This document shows positions 1 through 7,528 of a stretch of DNA of 64,000 nucleotides, piece after piece. Position 1 is the stretch's first letter. Every line of letters starts with the position of its first letter. Both the position numbers and the translations under genes were made by a program. The DNA is taken from NCBI GenBank assembly GCA_938082375.1, contig CALKCJ010000015.1, positions 1-64,000 on the forward strand. The letters run 5' to 3'. The notes under the pieces were generated by a model. It made no database searches. It was given only the letters and a program-made list of their open reading frames with translations, and was not told the origin of the DNA. This DNA comes from an uncultured Thermomicrobiaceae bacterium (GTDB taxonomy: Bacteria; Chloroflexota; Chloroflexia; Thermomicrobiales; Thermomicrobiaceae).

Positions 1-1485
1 GGCCTGGACTCCCAGGATGCGCCCGCTCTCCCCGTCGGCCACCATCACCACGCCGCCCTCGGACGCCAGGTCGACGCGCGCCCGGGCGATCGCCTGGGCC
101 GGCACGAAGGCGCTCTCGACGCGGTAGCCCTGTTGCTCTGCCTCGGCTCGCGTCAGCCCGACCGCGGCCACCTGGGGATCGGTGAAGATCACCTCCGGCA
201 CCGTCGAGAGGTCGGCCGGCTCTTCCAGGCCCAGCACCGCGTTCCGCGCGGCGAGTCGCCCCTGGTAGGCAGCCACGTAGACGAACTGCGGCGCGAGGGT
301 GACATCGCCGGCTGCCCAGACCCGGGGGTTAGTCGTGCGTTGTGTCTCGTCCAGCACCGGAGCGCCGCGCTTGTCCAGGGCGACACCGGCGCGCTCCAGG
401 TCGAGCGCGTCGGTATTCGGCCGGCGGCCGGCTGCCACGAGGATCTGCTCAACCTCGAGCGCCTCCTCGCGCCCATTCCGGAGTACCACCAGCCGACGGC
501 CCTGCCGCGTGCGCTCGACCCGCAGGATCCGTGTCCCGGTCACCACGGTCGTCCCCAGCCGGTCGAGGGCCGCACCCATCGCCTCGGCCACCTCGGGCTC
601 GTAGTCGGACAGCAGGCGCGGCCGGCGCTGCAGGAGCGTGACCTCGCTGCCCAGCGAGCGGAAGGCCTGCCCGAGTTCCAGCGCCACGTAGCCGGCCCCG
701 ATGACGCCGAGCGAGCTCGGCAACCGATCCAGCTCCATGGCGCTCGTGCTCGTCAGGTAGCCAGCCTCTTCGAGCCCCGGGATCGCCGGTACAGTTGGTC
801 GAGCCCCGGTAGCGATCAGGAAGGCGCGCGCCCGCACCACCCGATCACCCACCGCCACAGTGTCGTGACCGGCAAACCGGGCGCGGCCACGGATCAGCTC
901 CCAGCCGTAGTACTCGATCAACTCCTCGTACTTTTCGCGCCGCAGCTCGCCGGACAGCTCGCGCTTCTGGGCAACCAACCGATCGAACTCCACCCCGAGC
1001 GCCGTCGTTTGCACGCCGGCATAGCCATGGTGACCTGCCTCGTGGTAGACCTCCGCGGCCCGAAGCAGGAACTTGCTCGGCACGCAACCCACGTTGACAC
1101 ACGTGCCGCCGATCGTGCCCTCTTCGATCATGATGACGCGCGCGCCGAGCCCGGTGGCCGTAATCGCCGCGCTGAACGCCGCTGACCCGCCGCCGAGGAT
1201 GACGAGGTCAGCGTCCACCCCAGCGGTGGAGAACACGACCGGCGCCGGCCCCGGCTCTTGCACCTCGGTGATCTGACCCGGGGTATACCCGGCGGCCTGC
1301 ACCGCGTGCTGCAGTGCCGAGAGATCGACCTCATCGGAGACGGTCAAGGTCGCCTCACCGCGTCTCCAGTCGGCCCGCACGCCTCGTGCGCCCTCAGCCT
1401 GCAGTGCCCGCTCTATCGTGACCTCGCAATGCGCGCAGGTCATGCCAGCGATAGTCATCCGATAGGCTCGCTCGCCCTTCATCAT
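1..1485 (-). CDS. merA: Mercuric reductase MerA, C-terminus cut by window edge
   Basis: Flavoprotein disulfide reductase that reduces Hg(II) to volatile Hg(0) with NADPH in the cytoplasm. The first 495 residues are present. An N-terminal heavy-metal-associated domain carries GMTCAHC (residues 14-20), followed by a linker, the FAD-binding glycine motif (about 96-102) and the redox site GGTCVNVGCVPSK with Cys129 and Cys134. The NADPH-binding half follows, but the dimerisation domain and the C-terminal cysteine pair lie beyond position 1. Two ATG codons stand in tandem; I take the first at 1485, behind a GGAGGGG ribosome binding site. The HMA domain and the nearby merB separate it from lipoamide dehydrogenase or glutathione reductase. 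Confidence 0.93.
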   Translation of the reverse strand, partial: MMKGERAYRMTIAGMTCAHCEVTIERALQAEGARGVRADWRRGEATLTVSDEVDLSALQHAVQAAGYTPGQITEVQEPGPAPVVFSTAGVDADLVILGGGSAAFSAAITATGLGARVIMIEEGTIGGTCVNVGCVPSKFLLRAAEVYHEAGHHGYAGVQTTALGVEFDRLVAQKRELSGELRREKYEELIEYYGWELIRGRARFAGHDTVAVGDRVVRARAFLIATGARPTVPAIPGLEEAGYLTSTSAMELDRLPSSLGVIGAGYVALELGQAFRSLGSEVTLLQRRPRLLSDYEPEVAEAMGAALDRLGTTVVTGTRILRVERTRQGRRLVVLRNGREEALEVEQILVAAGRRPNTDALDLERAGVALDKRGAPVLDETQRTTNPRVWAAGDVTLAPQFVYVAAYQGRLAARNAVLGLEEPADLSTVPEVIFTDPQVAAVGLTRAEAEQQGYRVESAFVPAQAIARARVDLASEGGVVMVADGESGRILGVQA

Positions 1486-1608
1486 GCCCCTCCGACTAGA
1501 CTAATACCCCCTTCGCGGAGCCAGTACGCTTTCTCCCTCACCAAGTCGGCAGCAGCCTGCTACTCGTGCCTGGTTCAGGCTATTCCTCACAAGCCAGCGC
1601 GCAGCGAG

Positions 1609-2044
1609 TTAGCCGGCCCCTCGCAGGGCAATCGCGACGCCGAGCGCGGCCAGGAGGACCTGCTGCCTGTGCACGAACACGACGTACAGCGGATAAGCTG
1701 CGAGGAGGAAACTCCGATCGAACTGCCCGGAGCGAGCCGAGGACAACGGCCAGCCCGCCGAGCGCCACGTTCACCAGCCGTCCAATCCGGTCGCGGGCCA
1801 GGCGCGCAGCGAGGAGCTCGCCGCGGCTAAGCGCGATCAGGATCGCCGCCTCGTAGCGGATGAGCAGGTGGAAAGTTACAGCCCCGCCGACGGCATAGAG
1901 CGCGAGCGAGAGCCACTAGATGACCAGCCAGCTACAGCAGGCGAGGGCGCTCAGCAACGCGAACCCCACTGCGGCTGCCGCGTCGAGCGGTATCGCCCAG
2001 TGCTGGTACCTCCGGTGGCTCTGGCGGCCGATCGAGGGCGTCAC
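1609..2044 (-). pseudogene. Decayed small membrane protein gene of the mer locus
   Basis: A GTG at 2044 behind AGGGGAG opens a frame that reads a hydrophobic helix ending in CCSWLVI, then hits TAG (1918-1916). The same frame continues with WLSLALYAVGGAVTFHLLI and an arginine-rich amphipathic stretch until about 1745, where the coding sense jumps by one base to a frame ending in SFLLAAYPLYVVFVHRQQ, a last hydrophobic segment and TAA at 1609. Together these make a protein of roughly 145 residues with three or four membrane segments, broken by one stop and one frameshift. It lies between merA and the promoter at 2098-2126, where a mercury transporter would be expected, but I do not recognise the family. 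Sequence error is the alternative. Confidence 0.6.
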
Positions 2045-2097
2045 CTGCGCGGCTCCCCTGCGTTCCTGCAGCGCGCCTCGCCGATTTGTCGCCCTTC

Positions 2098-2126
2098 ATA
2101 TTCTCATATCCGTATATCATTGTCAA
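2098..2126 (-). promoter_or_regulatory. Promoter for the merA transcription unit
   Basis: On the minus strand a perfect -35 TTGACA (2126-2121) is followed after 17 bp by GAATAT (2103-2098), a weak -10. The spacer and -10 are AT-rich with repeated ATAT motifs, which stands out in GC-rich DNA and could be a metalloregulator site. It lies about 50 bp before the GTG at 2044 and would drive the decayed membrane gene and merA. No merR-like regulator is in the window. Confidence 0.5.
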
Positions 2127-2590
2127 GAGCGATCACAGCTGAGCGCTCGCCAGAAATGGGGAGAAGGCGAGAATCGCTCAGTGCGATCGAACCCTTGAAT
2201 TGTGAGCGACAGGAATGATGCACTCATGGGGGCTCGCCTTGGTGGCTAGTCCTAGGCTCAGGAGCCAAGTCGCCGGCAGACCCCTGGAAAGTACGGGGTG
2301 AATAACTCTTCGACCCTACCTTTTGCTTTTCCCCCATCAGCACGGGGCAGAAGCCACGCGCAAGCTGTGCGGACACCGGCGCCAGCGAGAGCAGCTCTCG
2401 CTCGGAGACCAGTCCTGGCACCGAGCACCACGCTGGAGGACACATCGGAAACGGCGTATACTTCGGCCGCAGCTCATGCTCGCGGCTAGCGGCGCTCCTC
2501 TCCGGCACTCCCCTGGGCCATGCGCCCGGCCACGCGGCTGCGGGCGTCGCGGAGTGGTAGCGTCCAGGGCTCGAACGGAAGGGGGACGAC
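2127..2590. other. Intergenic region between merA unit and merB
   Basis: About 460 bp upstream of merB without a convincing coding frame. A possible -10 TATACT lies at about 2456 on the plus strand, without a good -35. Frames on both strands here give low-complexity, arginine- and proline-rich translations typical of non-coding GC-rich DNA. Confidence 0.4.
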
Positions 2591-3226
2591 ATGACGCATG
2601 CGGATCCCGGCGCTCAGGGCGCGCTCGCGCAGCGTTGGCTGGCCTGCGCCGCCCAGCAACGCCAGACGGTTGAATACCGGCTGACCTGCCTCGCGTTCGA
2701 AGCAATCGCGGCCGGGCAGCCCCTGCCGCTCGCCAACGCGCAGGCGGCGCTCGGTGTGACGCGTGAGGACGTCCGAGGGTTCATCGAGCGCATGACCAGG
2801 CAGGGACGTCTCACGCTCGACGAGCGCGGGGAAGCCATCGTAGCAGCCGGCGGGCTCTCGCTGATCCCGTCCAGGCACCGCCTGCTGCTTGACAGCAGGC
2901 AGCTCTACACCTGGTGCGCGCTGGATGCGGTGGGCATTCCGGCCGGACTAGGGGCAGATGCCCGCGTCGAGAGTCACTATGCTGCCTGCGGGTCGCCGGT
3001 CTGGCTGGAGATTGAGGCCGGCGAGCTCCGGGGCGCTTCCCACCCCGACCTCTCGCTCTCGCTCGTCGCACCCGACCTCAGCCGATCGCTGCGCGATGGG
3101 ATCTGCACGGAGATCGGCTTCTACTGCTGCCGGGGAGCGAACCAGACGATCCCGAACGACTTCGTTTCGCTGGCGGACGCTGTGAAGCTCGGGCGCGAGC
3201 TGTTCAGGCATGGCCCACCGATCTGA
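2591..3226 (+). CDS. merB: Alkylmercury (organomercurial) lyase MerB
   Basis: Cleaves the carbon-mercury bond of organomercurials, giving Hg(II) for MerA. The protein has 211 residues, the usual MerB size. Residues about 15-90 look like the winged-helix N-terminal domain. The catalytic domain follows with TWCALD, giving Cys109 and Asp112 in the positions of the known Cys96 and Asp99, and GICTEIGFY, where Cys172 matches the known Cys159. The Cys-Asp-Cys triad is therefore complete. The ATG at 2591 has GGAAGGGGG upstream. It is transcribed away from merA, so the locus gives broad-spectrum resistance although the two genes are not in one operon. Confidence 0.93.
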   Translation: MTHADPGAQGALAQRWLACAAQQRQTVEYRLTCLAFEAIAAGQPLPLANAQAALGVTREDVRGFIERMTRQGRLTLDERGEAIVAAGGLSLIPSRHRLLLDSRQLYTWCALDAVGIPAGLGADARVESHYAACGSPVWLEIEAGELRGASHPDLSLSLVAPDLSRSLRDGICTEIGFYCCRGANQTIPNDFVSLADAVKLGRELFRHGPPI

Positions 3227-3235
3227 GCTCGCCCC

Positions 3236-3475
3236 CTATCCCAGCCGGAAAAGCGGGCCACGCTCGTCGGCCCGCTCGAACACGACGCGCGCACCTACTG
3301 AAAGCGGCCGTTCCTGCCACCCCTCGACCCGCCCGAGCAGACGCTCGCCGTCGCCTGTCTCGATTACTGCCAGCGCGTAGGGGGCCAGGTCGGCGAACTC
3401 CGGCGTGGGGATATAGATGACGGTGTAGCTAACCACCGTGCCGGTCGCCCCTGGCGCAAGCGGCACCGTCGCCAT
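3236..3475 (-). CDS. DUF35 OB-fold protein, thiolase partner
   Basis: A 79-residue OB-fold protein of the DUF35 type, which pairs with SCP-x-like thiolases in acyl-CoA and sterol metabolism. The pattern GTVVSYTVIYIPTPEF followed by PYALAVIETGDGERLLG is typical of the OB core. The usual N-terminal zinc ribbon is missing, so this is a short form. The ATG at 3475 overlaps the thiolase stop (TGATG), which implies translational coupling. A GTG three bases upstream could also serve. I infer that it forms a complex with the thiolase. Confidence 0.82.
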   Translation of the reverse strand: MATVPLAPGATGTVVSYTVIYIPTPEFADLAPYALAVIETGDGERLLGRVEGWQERPLSVGARVVFERADERGPLFRLG

Positions 3476-4635
3476 CACGCTGCCCTTCCCAAGATCGTGA
3501 CCACGCAGGTCGCGCCGGAACCGCCGACGTTGTGGGTCAACGCCAGCTCCGCGCCATCGATCTGCCGCTCTCCCGCTTCGCCGCGTAACTGGAAGGTCGC
3601 TTCGACGAGCTGGCCGACGCCGGTCGCACCCACCGGGTGCCCCTTGGCCTTCAACCCGCCGCTGGGGTTGACCGGGATCTGGCCATCGCGACTGGTCGCG
3701 CCAGCCTTGGCCGCTTCCCCGCCTTCACCGGGCTGGAAGAAGCCAAGGTCTTCGGTCGCGATGATCTCGGCGATCGTGAAGCAGTCGTGCACCTCGGCCA
3801 GGCTGATCTCCCGAGGCGACACGCCGGCCATCCGGTAGGCGCGCTGAGCCGCCTGTCGGGCGGCCGGCAGCGTCGTCAGATCGGGCCGACGGTAGAGCGC
3901 CAGCGAGTCAGAGGCCTGCCCGAAGCCGAGCACCCGCACTGCCGGTTTGGCGAAGGTACCAGCAGCGTCGGCGGCGACAAGCAGGATGGCCGCCGCTCCG
4001 TCGCTGATCGGCGAGCAGTCGTACAGGGTCAGCGGATCCGCCACCATCGGGGACTTCGCGATATCCTCCGTCGTGATCGCTTTGTGAAACTGGGCATAGG
4101 GATTGGCCAGCGCATTCGCATGATTCTTAATCGCCACGGCATCGAGGATCTCGCGGCCATAGCCGTACTTGTGCAGGTAGGCGCGAGCCATCAGCGCGTA
4201 GGCGCCAGGGAAAGTCAGGCCAACCTTGCTCTCGTTCTCCCAGTCCGCCGCCTCGGCCAGGATCCGGGTGGTCTCGGCGACAGGCGTAGCCGTCATCTTC
4301 TCGGCGCCCACCACCAGCACTACGTCGTAGAGCCCAGCCGCGATCGCCATCATCCCGCTGACGAACGCAGTGGCTCCCGAGGCACAGGCGTTCTCCACCC
4401 GGGTGCTAGGGACGTGTGACAGCCCCAGCTCCGCGGCGATCAGCGGCGCCACGTGCTCCTGGTGGACGAACGTGCCGGGCGAGTAGCTGCCGAGAAAGAG
4501 CGCCTCGACCTGCGCTAGCTCTGCTCCGGCGTCCTCCAAGGCCGCCCGCGCCGCCTCGACCGCCAGCTCCCGATAGGACAGCTCGCTCTTGCCGAATTTG
4601 GTCTCGGCTGCGCCGACGATCGCTACTTCCCGCAT
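3475..4635 (-). CDS. Thiolase family protein, SCP-x / acetyl-CoA acetyltransferase-like
   Basis: A 386-residue thiolase-fold enzyme expected to condense or cleave acyl-CoA thioesters. The active-site region reads VENACASGA, supplying the nucleophilic cysteine; the C-terminal half has AEVHDCF and the GLKAKGHPVGATG motif with its catalytic histidine. The form with AEVHDCF resembles the SCP-x/lipid-transfer thiolases rather than classical FadA. The start is the ATG at 4635 behind GGGAGGA; the open frame extends upstream but that part is not thiolase-like. It is the first gene of a two-gene unit with the DUF35 protein. The substrate cannot be told from sequence. Confidence 0.9.
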   Translation of the reverse strand: MREVAIVGAAETKFGKSELSYRELAVEAARAALEDAGAELAQVEALFLGSYSPGTFVHQEHVAPLIAAELGLSHVPSTRVENACASGATAFVSGMMAIAAGLYDVVLVVGAEKMTATPVAETTRILAEAADWENESKVGLTFPGAYALMARAYLHKYGYGREILDAVAIKNHANALANPYAQFHKAITTEDIAKSPMVADPLTLYDCSPISDGAAAILLVAADAAGTFAKPAVRVLGFGQASDSLALYRRPDLTTLPAARQAAQRAYRMAGVSPREISLAEVHDCFTIAEIIATEDLGFFQPGEGGEAAKAGATSRDGQIPVNPSGGLKAKGHPVGATGVGQLVEATFQLRGEAGERQIDGAELALTHNVGGSGATCVVTILGRAA

Positions 4636-4756
4636 CGGAAATCCTCCCGTCGCGCTGGCCCAGTGATGCGAGACCGCCTTCACCAGGCGAACATGTGCAT
4701 GCACAGTATCGCACAGAGGGTCATCCCGGCCCCACCGAGCGCCAAGCGCTCCGCTC

Positions 4757-5320
4757 TTACTCCTCGGCTCGCCGTCTTGGCCGGTAGAAGCCGTGCGGCT
4801 CGATATCGAGCACGCGGTTGAAGCGCGCCCGGTAGTTCTCCCAGGCACAGATGGCCGCCAACTCGACGATCTGCGCCTCCGTGAAGTGGCGCCGTAGTCG
4901 GCCGAACAGCTCGTCATCCACCGCAGTGGGCGTGGCCGTTACGCGCTCTGCCAGCTCCAGAGCCACCCGCTCCCCCTCGCTCAGGGACGGCAGTTCCTGC
5001 CAGCACCCATCGCGCACTGCGAGGATAACCTCGTCGGCGATCCCCAGTTCGCTGCCGCCGGCAGCGTGCAGATCCTGTCAGAAGCCGCAGCCGACGATGG
5101 CGGCTACCCGCAGGTTGAGGAGCGCGCTCAAGCGAGGCTGAATCCGGCCCGAGCGCGTCAGTTCGCGACTCATCGCGCTCGCGCCGATCGCCACGCGCGG
5201 CGCGTGCGCAAGCTGTCGCGCCGAGTTCAGCACCACGCCATAGCGCTTCCGCTGGGCCTCGACGATCTCCTGCATCTCCGGTGGGATCTCGGAATCAGGA
5301 ACACCTGGAAGGCGGGCCAC
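4757..5320 (-). CDS. AhpD / carboxymuconolactone decarboxylase-like protein with in-frame UGA (candidate selenoprotein)
   Basis: Read through one TGA (5080-5078), this is a single protein of 187 residues with the normal family length. GTG at 5320 follows GAGGGGGA. Residues 1-80 and 82-187 are in the same frame and both match the AhpD/CMD family. The active site reads Cys78-Gly-Phe-stop81-Gln-Asp-Leu-His85. The family pattern is CxxCxxxH, so UGA replaces exactly the second redox cysteine and keeps the histidine four residues on. The family members are peroxidase-linked thiol oxidoreductases. The C-terminal half has FTEAQIVELAAICAWENYRA, as expected. The glutamate usually found before the first cysteine is alanine here. 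Either UGA encodes selenocysteine or this is a point-mutated pseudogene; the hairpin after the UGA favours selenocysteine. No sel genes are in the window. Confidence 0.75.
5050..5066 (-). promoter_or_regulatory. SECIS-like hairpin after the UGA codon
   Basis: In the mRNA, exactly 11 nt after the UGA, CGCUGCC and GGCAGCG form a perfect 7-bp stem closed by a GGC loop, 17 nt in total. The E. coli fdhF upper SECIS stem-loop is also about 17 nt, begins 11 nt after its UGA and has a loop starting with GG. The bulged U of fdhF is absent. The region also encodes the family-typical HAAGGSEL, so GC-rich coding sequence could produce the pairing by chance. Confidence 0.5.
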
Positions 5321-5429
5321 CGTTCGTCCCCCTCACGGAGCGATCAGCCATGACTCATACCAGCGCTGGCGAACGCAGCATCGTCGCCAGTATCTCATAG
5401 TTTTCCCAAGGGAGTGGAACCGTTCTAGC

Positions 5430-5576
5430 GTGACTCGCGAGCTTCGCGACCACGGGCACCTCCTCTTCACCATCCCCTTCGAGGATGAGGTGATGGTGGC
5501 AGAACGTGGTTGGCTCTCAGTCCTCAGCCTCGCGGAGCTGGCGGATGTGATCCACGAGGAGCTCACTCAGCGGTAA
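5430..5576 (+). CDS. Possible small protein, partly antisense to the SCO gene end
   Basis: A GTG frame of 48 codons reads VTRELRDHGHLLFTIPFEDE and continues to LTQR before TAA. Codon third positions are mostly G or C and the translation looks protein-like; the frame is open for at least 90 bp further upstream without a canonical start. Its last 60 bp lie antisense to the SCO C-terminus, so it may be a mirror-frame artefact. No ribosome binding site is obvious and the family is not recognised. Confidence 0.2.
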   Translation: MTRELRDHGHLLFTIPFEDEVMVAERGWLSVLSLAELADVIHEELTQR

Positions 5577-6182
5577 CCCTGACCACCGCTCATCCTCGAG
5601 CGGCGTCGAGAGGTAACGCCGCAGCCGCCCGGGTCGACCAGGAAAACCCCAGGAGTATGGGTCACGTCGCCGTCGCTGCCAACGCTTACTTCCACCCAGT
5701 ATGCCTGCCAGACCGCGCGCAGCTCGTGCTCCTCGCCGGTGAGAAAATACCAGTTGGGCATGCTCTCCAGACCCCAGCTCCGGGTAGCTACGGCTACATC
5801 GCGCACCGCAGTGGCTCGGGGGTTCGCGTTCACTGCGACGAAGACGACGCCATCCGCTCCCTTGCCGAGAGCCTGCTGAGCTCGCCGCAGATGCTGTACC
5901 GTCAACGGGCACACATCCTCACAATGCGGGTCGAGGAACGAGAGGACGACGATCCGTCCGCGGAAATCGGAGAGCTGCACCGGCTCGCCACGTTGATCCA
6001 CGAGTTGAACGTTGGGCGCCCGGCCATCAAACGCCACCCCCCGTGTATGTCTGCGAACCGGCGGATGTCACCGGTTCGCTTCCGCGGATCACCCGGCTGA
6101 GCGCCAGAGCCAGCGCCAGCGAGATCGCGAGCCCTGAGACCAACCCGATCGCGAGCAAGATCCAGTGCCGACGCGCGAGCAT
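5517..6182 (-). pseudogene. SCO1/SenC copper chaperone, broken by two frameshifts
   Basis: SCO proteins are membrane-anchored thioredoxin-fold copper chaperones for cytochrome oxidase. The ATG at 6182 begins an anchor (LLAIGLVSGLAISLALALAL). The frame then stops at TGA (6029-6027), but the next frame, from GTG 6037, continues straight into the SCO domain: NVQLVDQRGEPVQLSDF, the copper site CEDVC and THTPGVFLVDP with the copper-binding histidine. Near 5620 a second one-base break moves the C-terminus (RLRRYLSTP to REAED, stop at 5517) to another frame. The breaks sit at GGGGGG and CCCGGG runs. It may be a decayed gene, a gene split into anchor and soluble parts, or a site of sequence error. 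It is last in the BlaI/M56 operon. Confidence 0.7.
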
Positions 6183-6223
6183 AGCGCTCTGGCCATCCCC
6201 TTCCGACACCACCGGCGCAGTCT

Positions 6224-7111
6224 TCAGAACGACGGGCAGGCGTCGCAAAGCGGCATCATCAGGAACGGCTGCGCCGCGAGGTGGCCGATCACCGCTCCAA
6301 TGATCACCAGCACGAGGACGCTCACCAGCGCGTCCCGCGCGTCGAACCGGATCGCGACTGGCCGGCCGAGGAGCGCCGCCACTCGTGCCTGATCCGGCGT
6401 CAGGCCAGCCACCCCAGCCAGCGGCGGGACGGCCGGCCGCGATCCGGCCACCTTGATCAGCGCGCTCGCCAAGACTTCGACGGGTACCTGCTGGAGCGCC
6501 GCGCGATCTGCCGCCAGCTCGATCTCTACCCGGGCACGATCGAGCAGAACCCGGACGACCGGAAACGGTGCCGCCAGTGGCCTAACTAGACCTAGGAAGA
6601 ACAGCCGCAGCGGATCCCAGCGCCGGAGATGATGGACCTCATGTCGCAGCACGGCCTCCACTTCCCGCGGGCTGAGCGCGTTCAGCAGCCCCCGGCTGAC
6701 GTAGACCCGCGGCCGCAGCAGCCCAGCGCAGAAGGCGCAGGCCGCAGCCCCGTCCAGGACCCGCAGCCGCTCGCCGATCCCCACTGCCTCGGCGAGATGC
6801 GACCAGTCCTTGATAGCCAGACCGCCGGGCCGGGTAGATCGCCGGCCGATCCGGTAGAGCCCAGCGAGCTCGCGCAGCAGCGCCACGCCGAGAAACGAGG
6901 ACGAGACGAGCAGGACCAGGGTGATGACGGCAACCACGTACGGTGGGACGTGATGATACCGCCAGTACCCGGCGAGGCGAGCACAGGCGCGCACGTAGGT
7001 CTCCGCCAGCGGGTCCAGGAGGCTCGGGTACCGCGCCACCAGCGCCGCCGCCAGCACGACGACGAGCGAAGCGGTGTACTGCCGAAGCATCCCCTTCACC
7101 TGCTGGCGCAT
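6224..7111 (-). CDS. M56 family membrane metallopeptidase (BlaR1-like)
   Basis: A 295-residue integral membrane protein with helices at about 12-30, 58-85 and 260-280. The zinc protease motif HEVHH lies near residue 158, with a downstream acidic ELAAD element that probably supplies the third ligand. M56 proteins sense a signal and cleave or inactivate a BlaI-type repressor. It starts 2 bp after the BlaI-like gene stops, so the pair is translationally linked. It lacks the extracellular penicillin-binding domain of true BlaR1, so beta-lactam sensing is unlikely. Given SCO1 in the same operon, copper or envelope stress is a more plausible signal (inference). Confidence 0.85.
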   Translation of the reverse strand: MRQQVKGMLRQYTASLVVVLAAALVARYPSLLDPLAETYVRACARLAGYWRYHHVPPYVVAVITLVLLVSSSFLGVALLRELAGLYRIGRRSTRPGGLAIKDWSHLAEAVGIGERLRVLDGAAACAFCAGLLRPRVYVSRGLLNALSPREVEAVLRHEVHHLRRWDPLRLFFLGLVRPLAAPFPVVRVLLDRARVEIELAADRAALQQVPVEVLASALIKVAGSRPAVPPLAGVAGLTPDQARVAALLGRPVAIRFDARDALVSVLVLVIIGAVIGHLAAQPFLMMPLCDACPSF

Positions 7112-7113
7112 GC

Positions 7114-7521
7114 CTACTCTCCCCCCTGCAGGCGTCGCCGCTCGGCGATTAGCCGCTCCAGCTCGGCGAGTTGCTCCGGCGGGATCTCCTGGACGAAGTG
7201 CGCTAGCGTCGGCTTACCGAAGTCGGCCAGCAAGCCAGAGAGGACGCGGCTAGCGACCTGCTGGGCGAAGCGCTCGCGGTCCAGCACCGCGGAGTAGACG
7301 AAGCTCCGTCCTCGGGCCTCACGGCGCAAGACACCCTTCTCAACCATCCGGTTCATCACGGTCATCACGGTCTTCACGTGCGCCTCCGGCCCAAGCGTCG
7401 CCGCCACGTCCTTTACCGTCGCCTGGCCCAGCGTCCAGACCACCTCCAGAATCCTGGCCTCGAGCTCACCCAGCACACGGGCCAGCCCCCGGCTATCGAG
7501 AGCGAACCGGCTGATCTTCAT
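7114..7521 (-). CDS. BlaI/MecI/CopY family transcriptional repressor
   Basis: A 135-residue winged-helix repressor. The N-terminal DNA-binding domain (about 15-85) reads LGELEARILEVVWTLGQATVKD, with a typical MNRMVEKGVLRREARGRSF wing. The C-terminal helices would dimerise and carry the site cut by the M56 partner. No CopY-type CxC pairs are seen, so direct Cu(I) binding of that type is unlikely. It is encoded between the BNR protein and the M56 peptidase, and the palindrome at 8890-8906 upstream of the operon is the likely operator, giving negative autoregulation. Confidence 0.88.
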   Translation of the reverse strand: MKISRFALDSRGLARVLGELEARILEVVWTLGQATVKDVAATLGPEAHVKTVMTVMNRMVEKGVLRREARGRSFVYSAVLDRERFAQQVASRVLSGLLADFGKPTLAHFVQEIPPEQLAELERLIAERRRLQGGE

Positions 7522-7528
7522 AGCCTCC

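Noticed and set aside
133-1185. Long open frame on the plus strand across merA
   Set aside because: It is the mirror frame of merA; the translation is arginine-, proline- and histidine-rich without any domain, and the minus-strand MerA is unmistakable.
1916-1918. In-frame TAG codons in the mer membrane gene (and at 38445-38447 in hpf) as recoded amber codons
   Set aside because: Both genes also carry a frameshift, neither codon lies at a catalytic position, and pyrrolysine genes are not expected here. Decay or error explains them better.
6027-6041. Programmed frameshift at the G6 run of the SCO gene
   Set aside because: The same gene has a second break near 5620, and there is no downstream stimulatory structure or Shine-Dalgarno-like element that I could recognise. 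One programmed site would not explain both.
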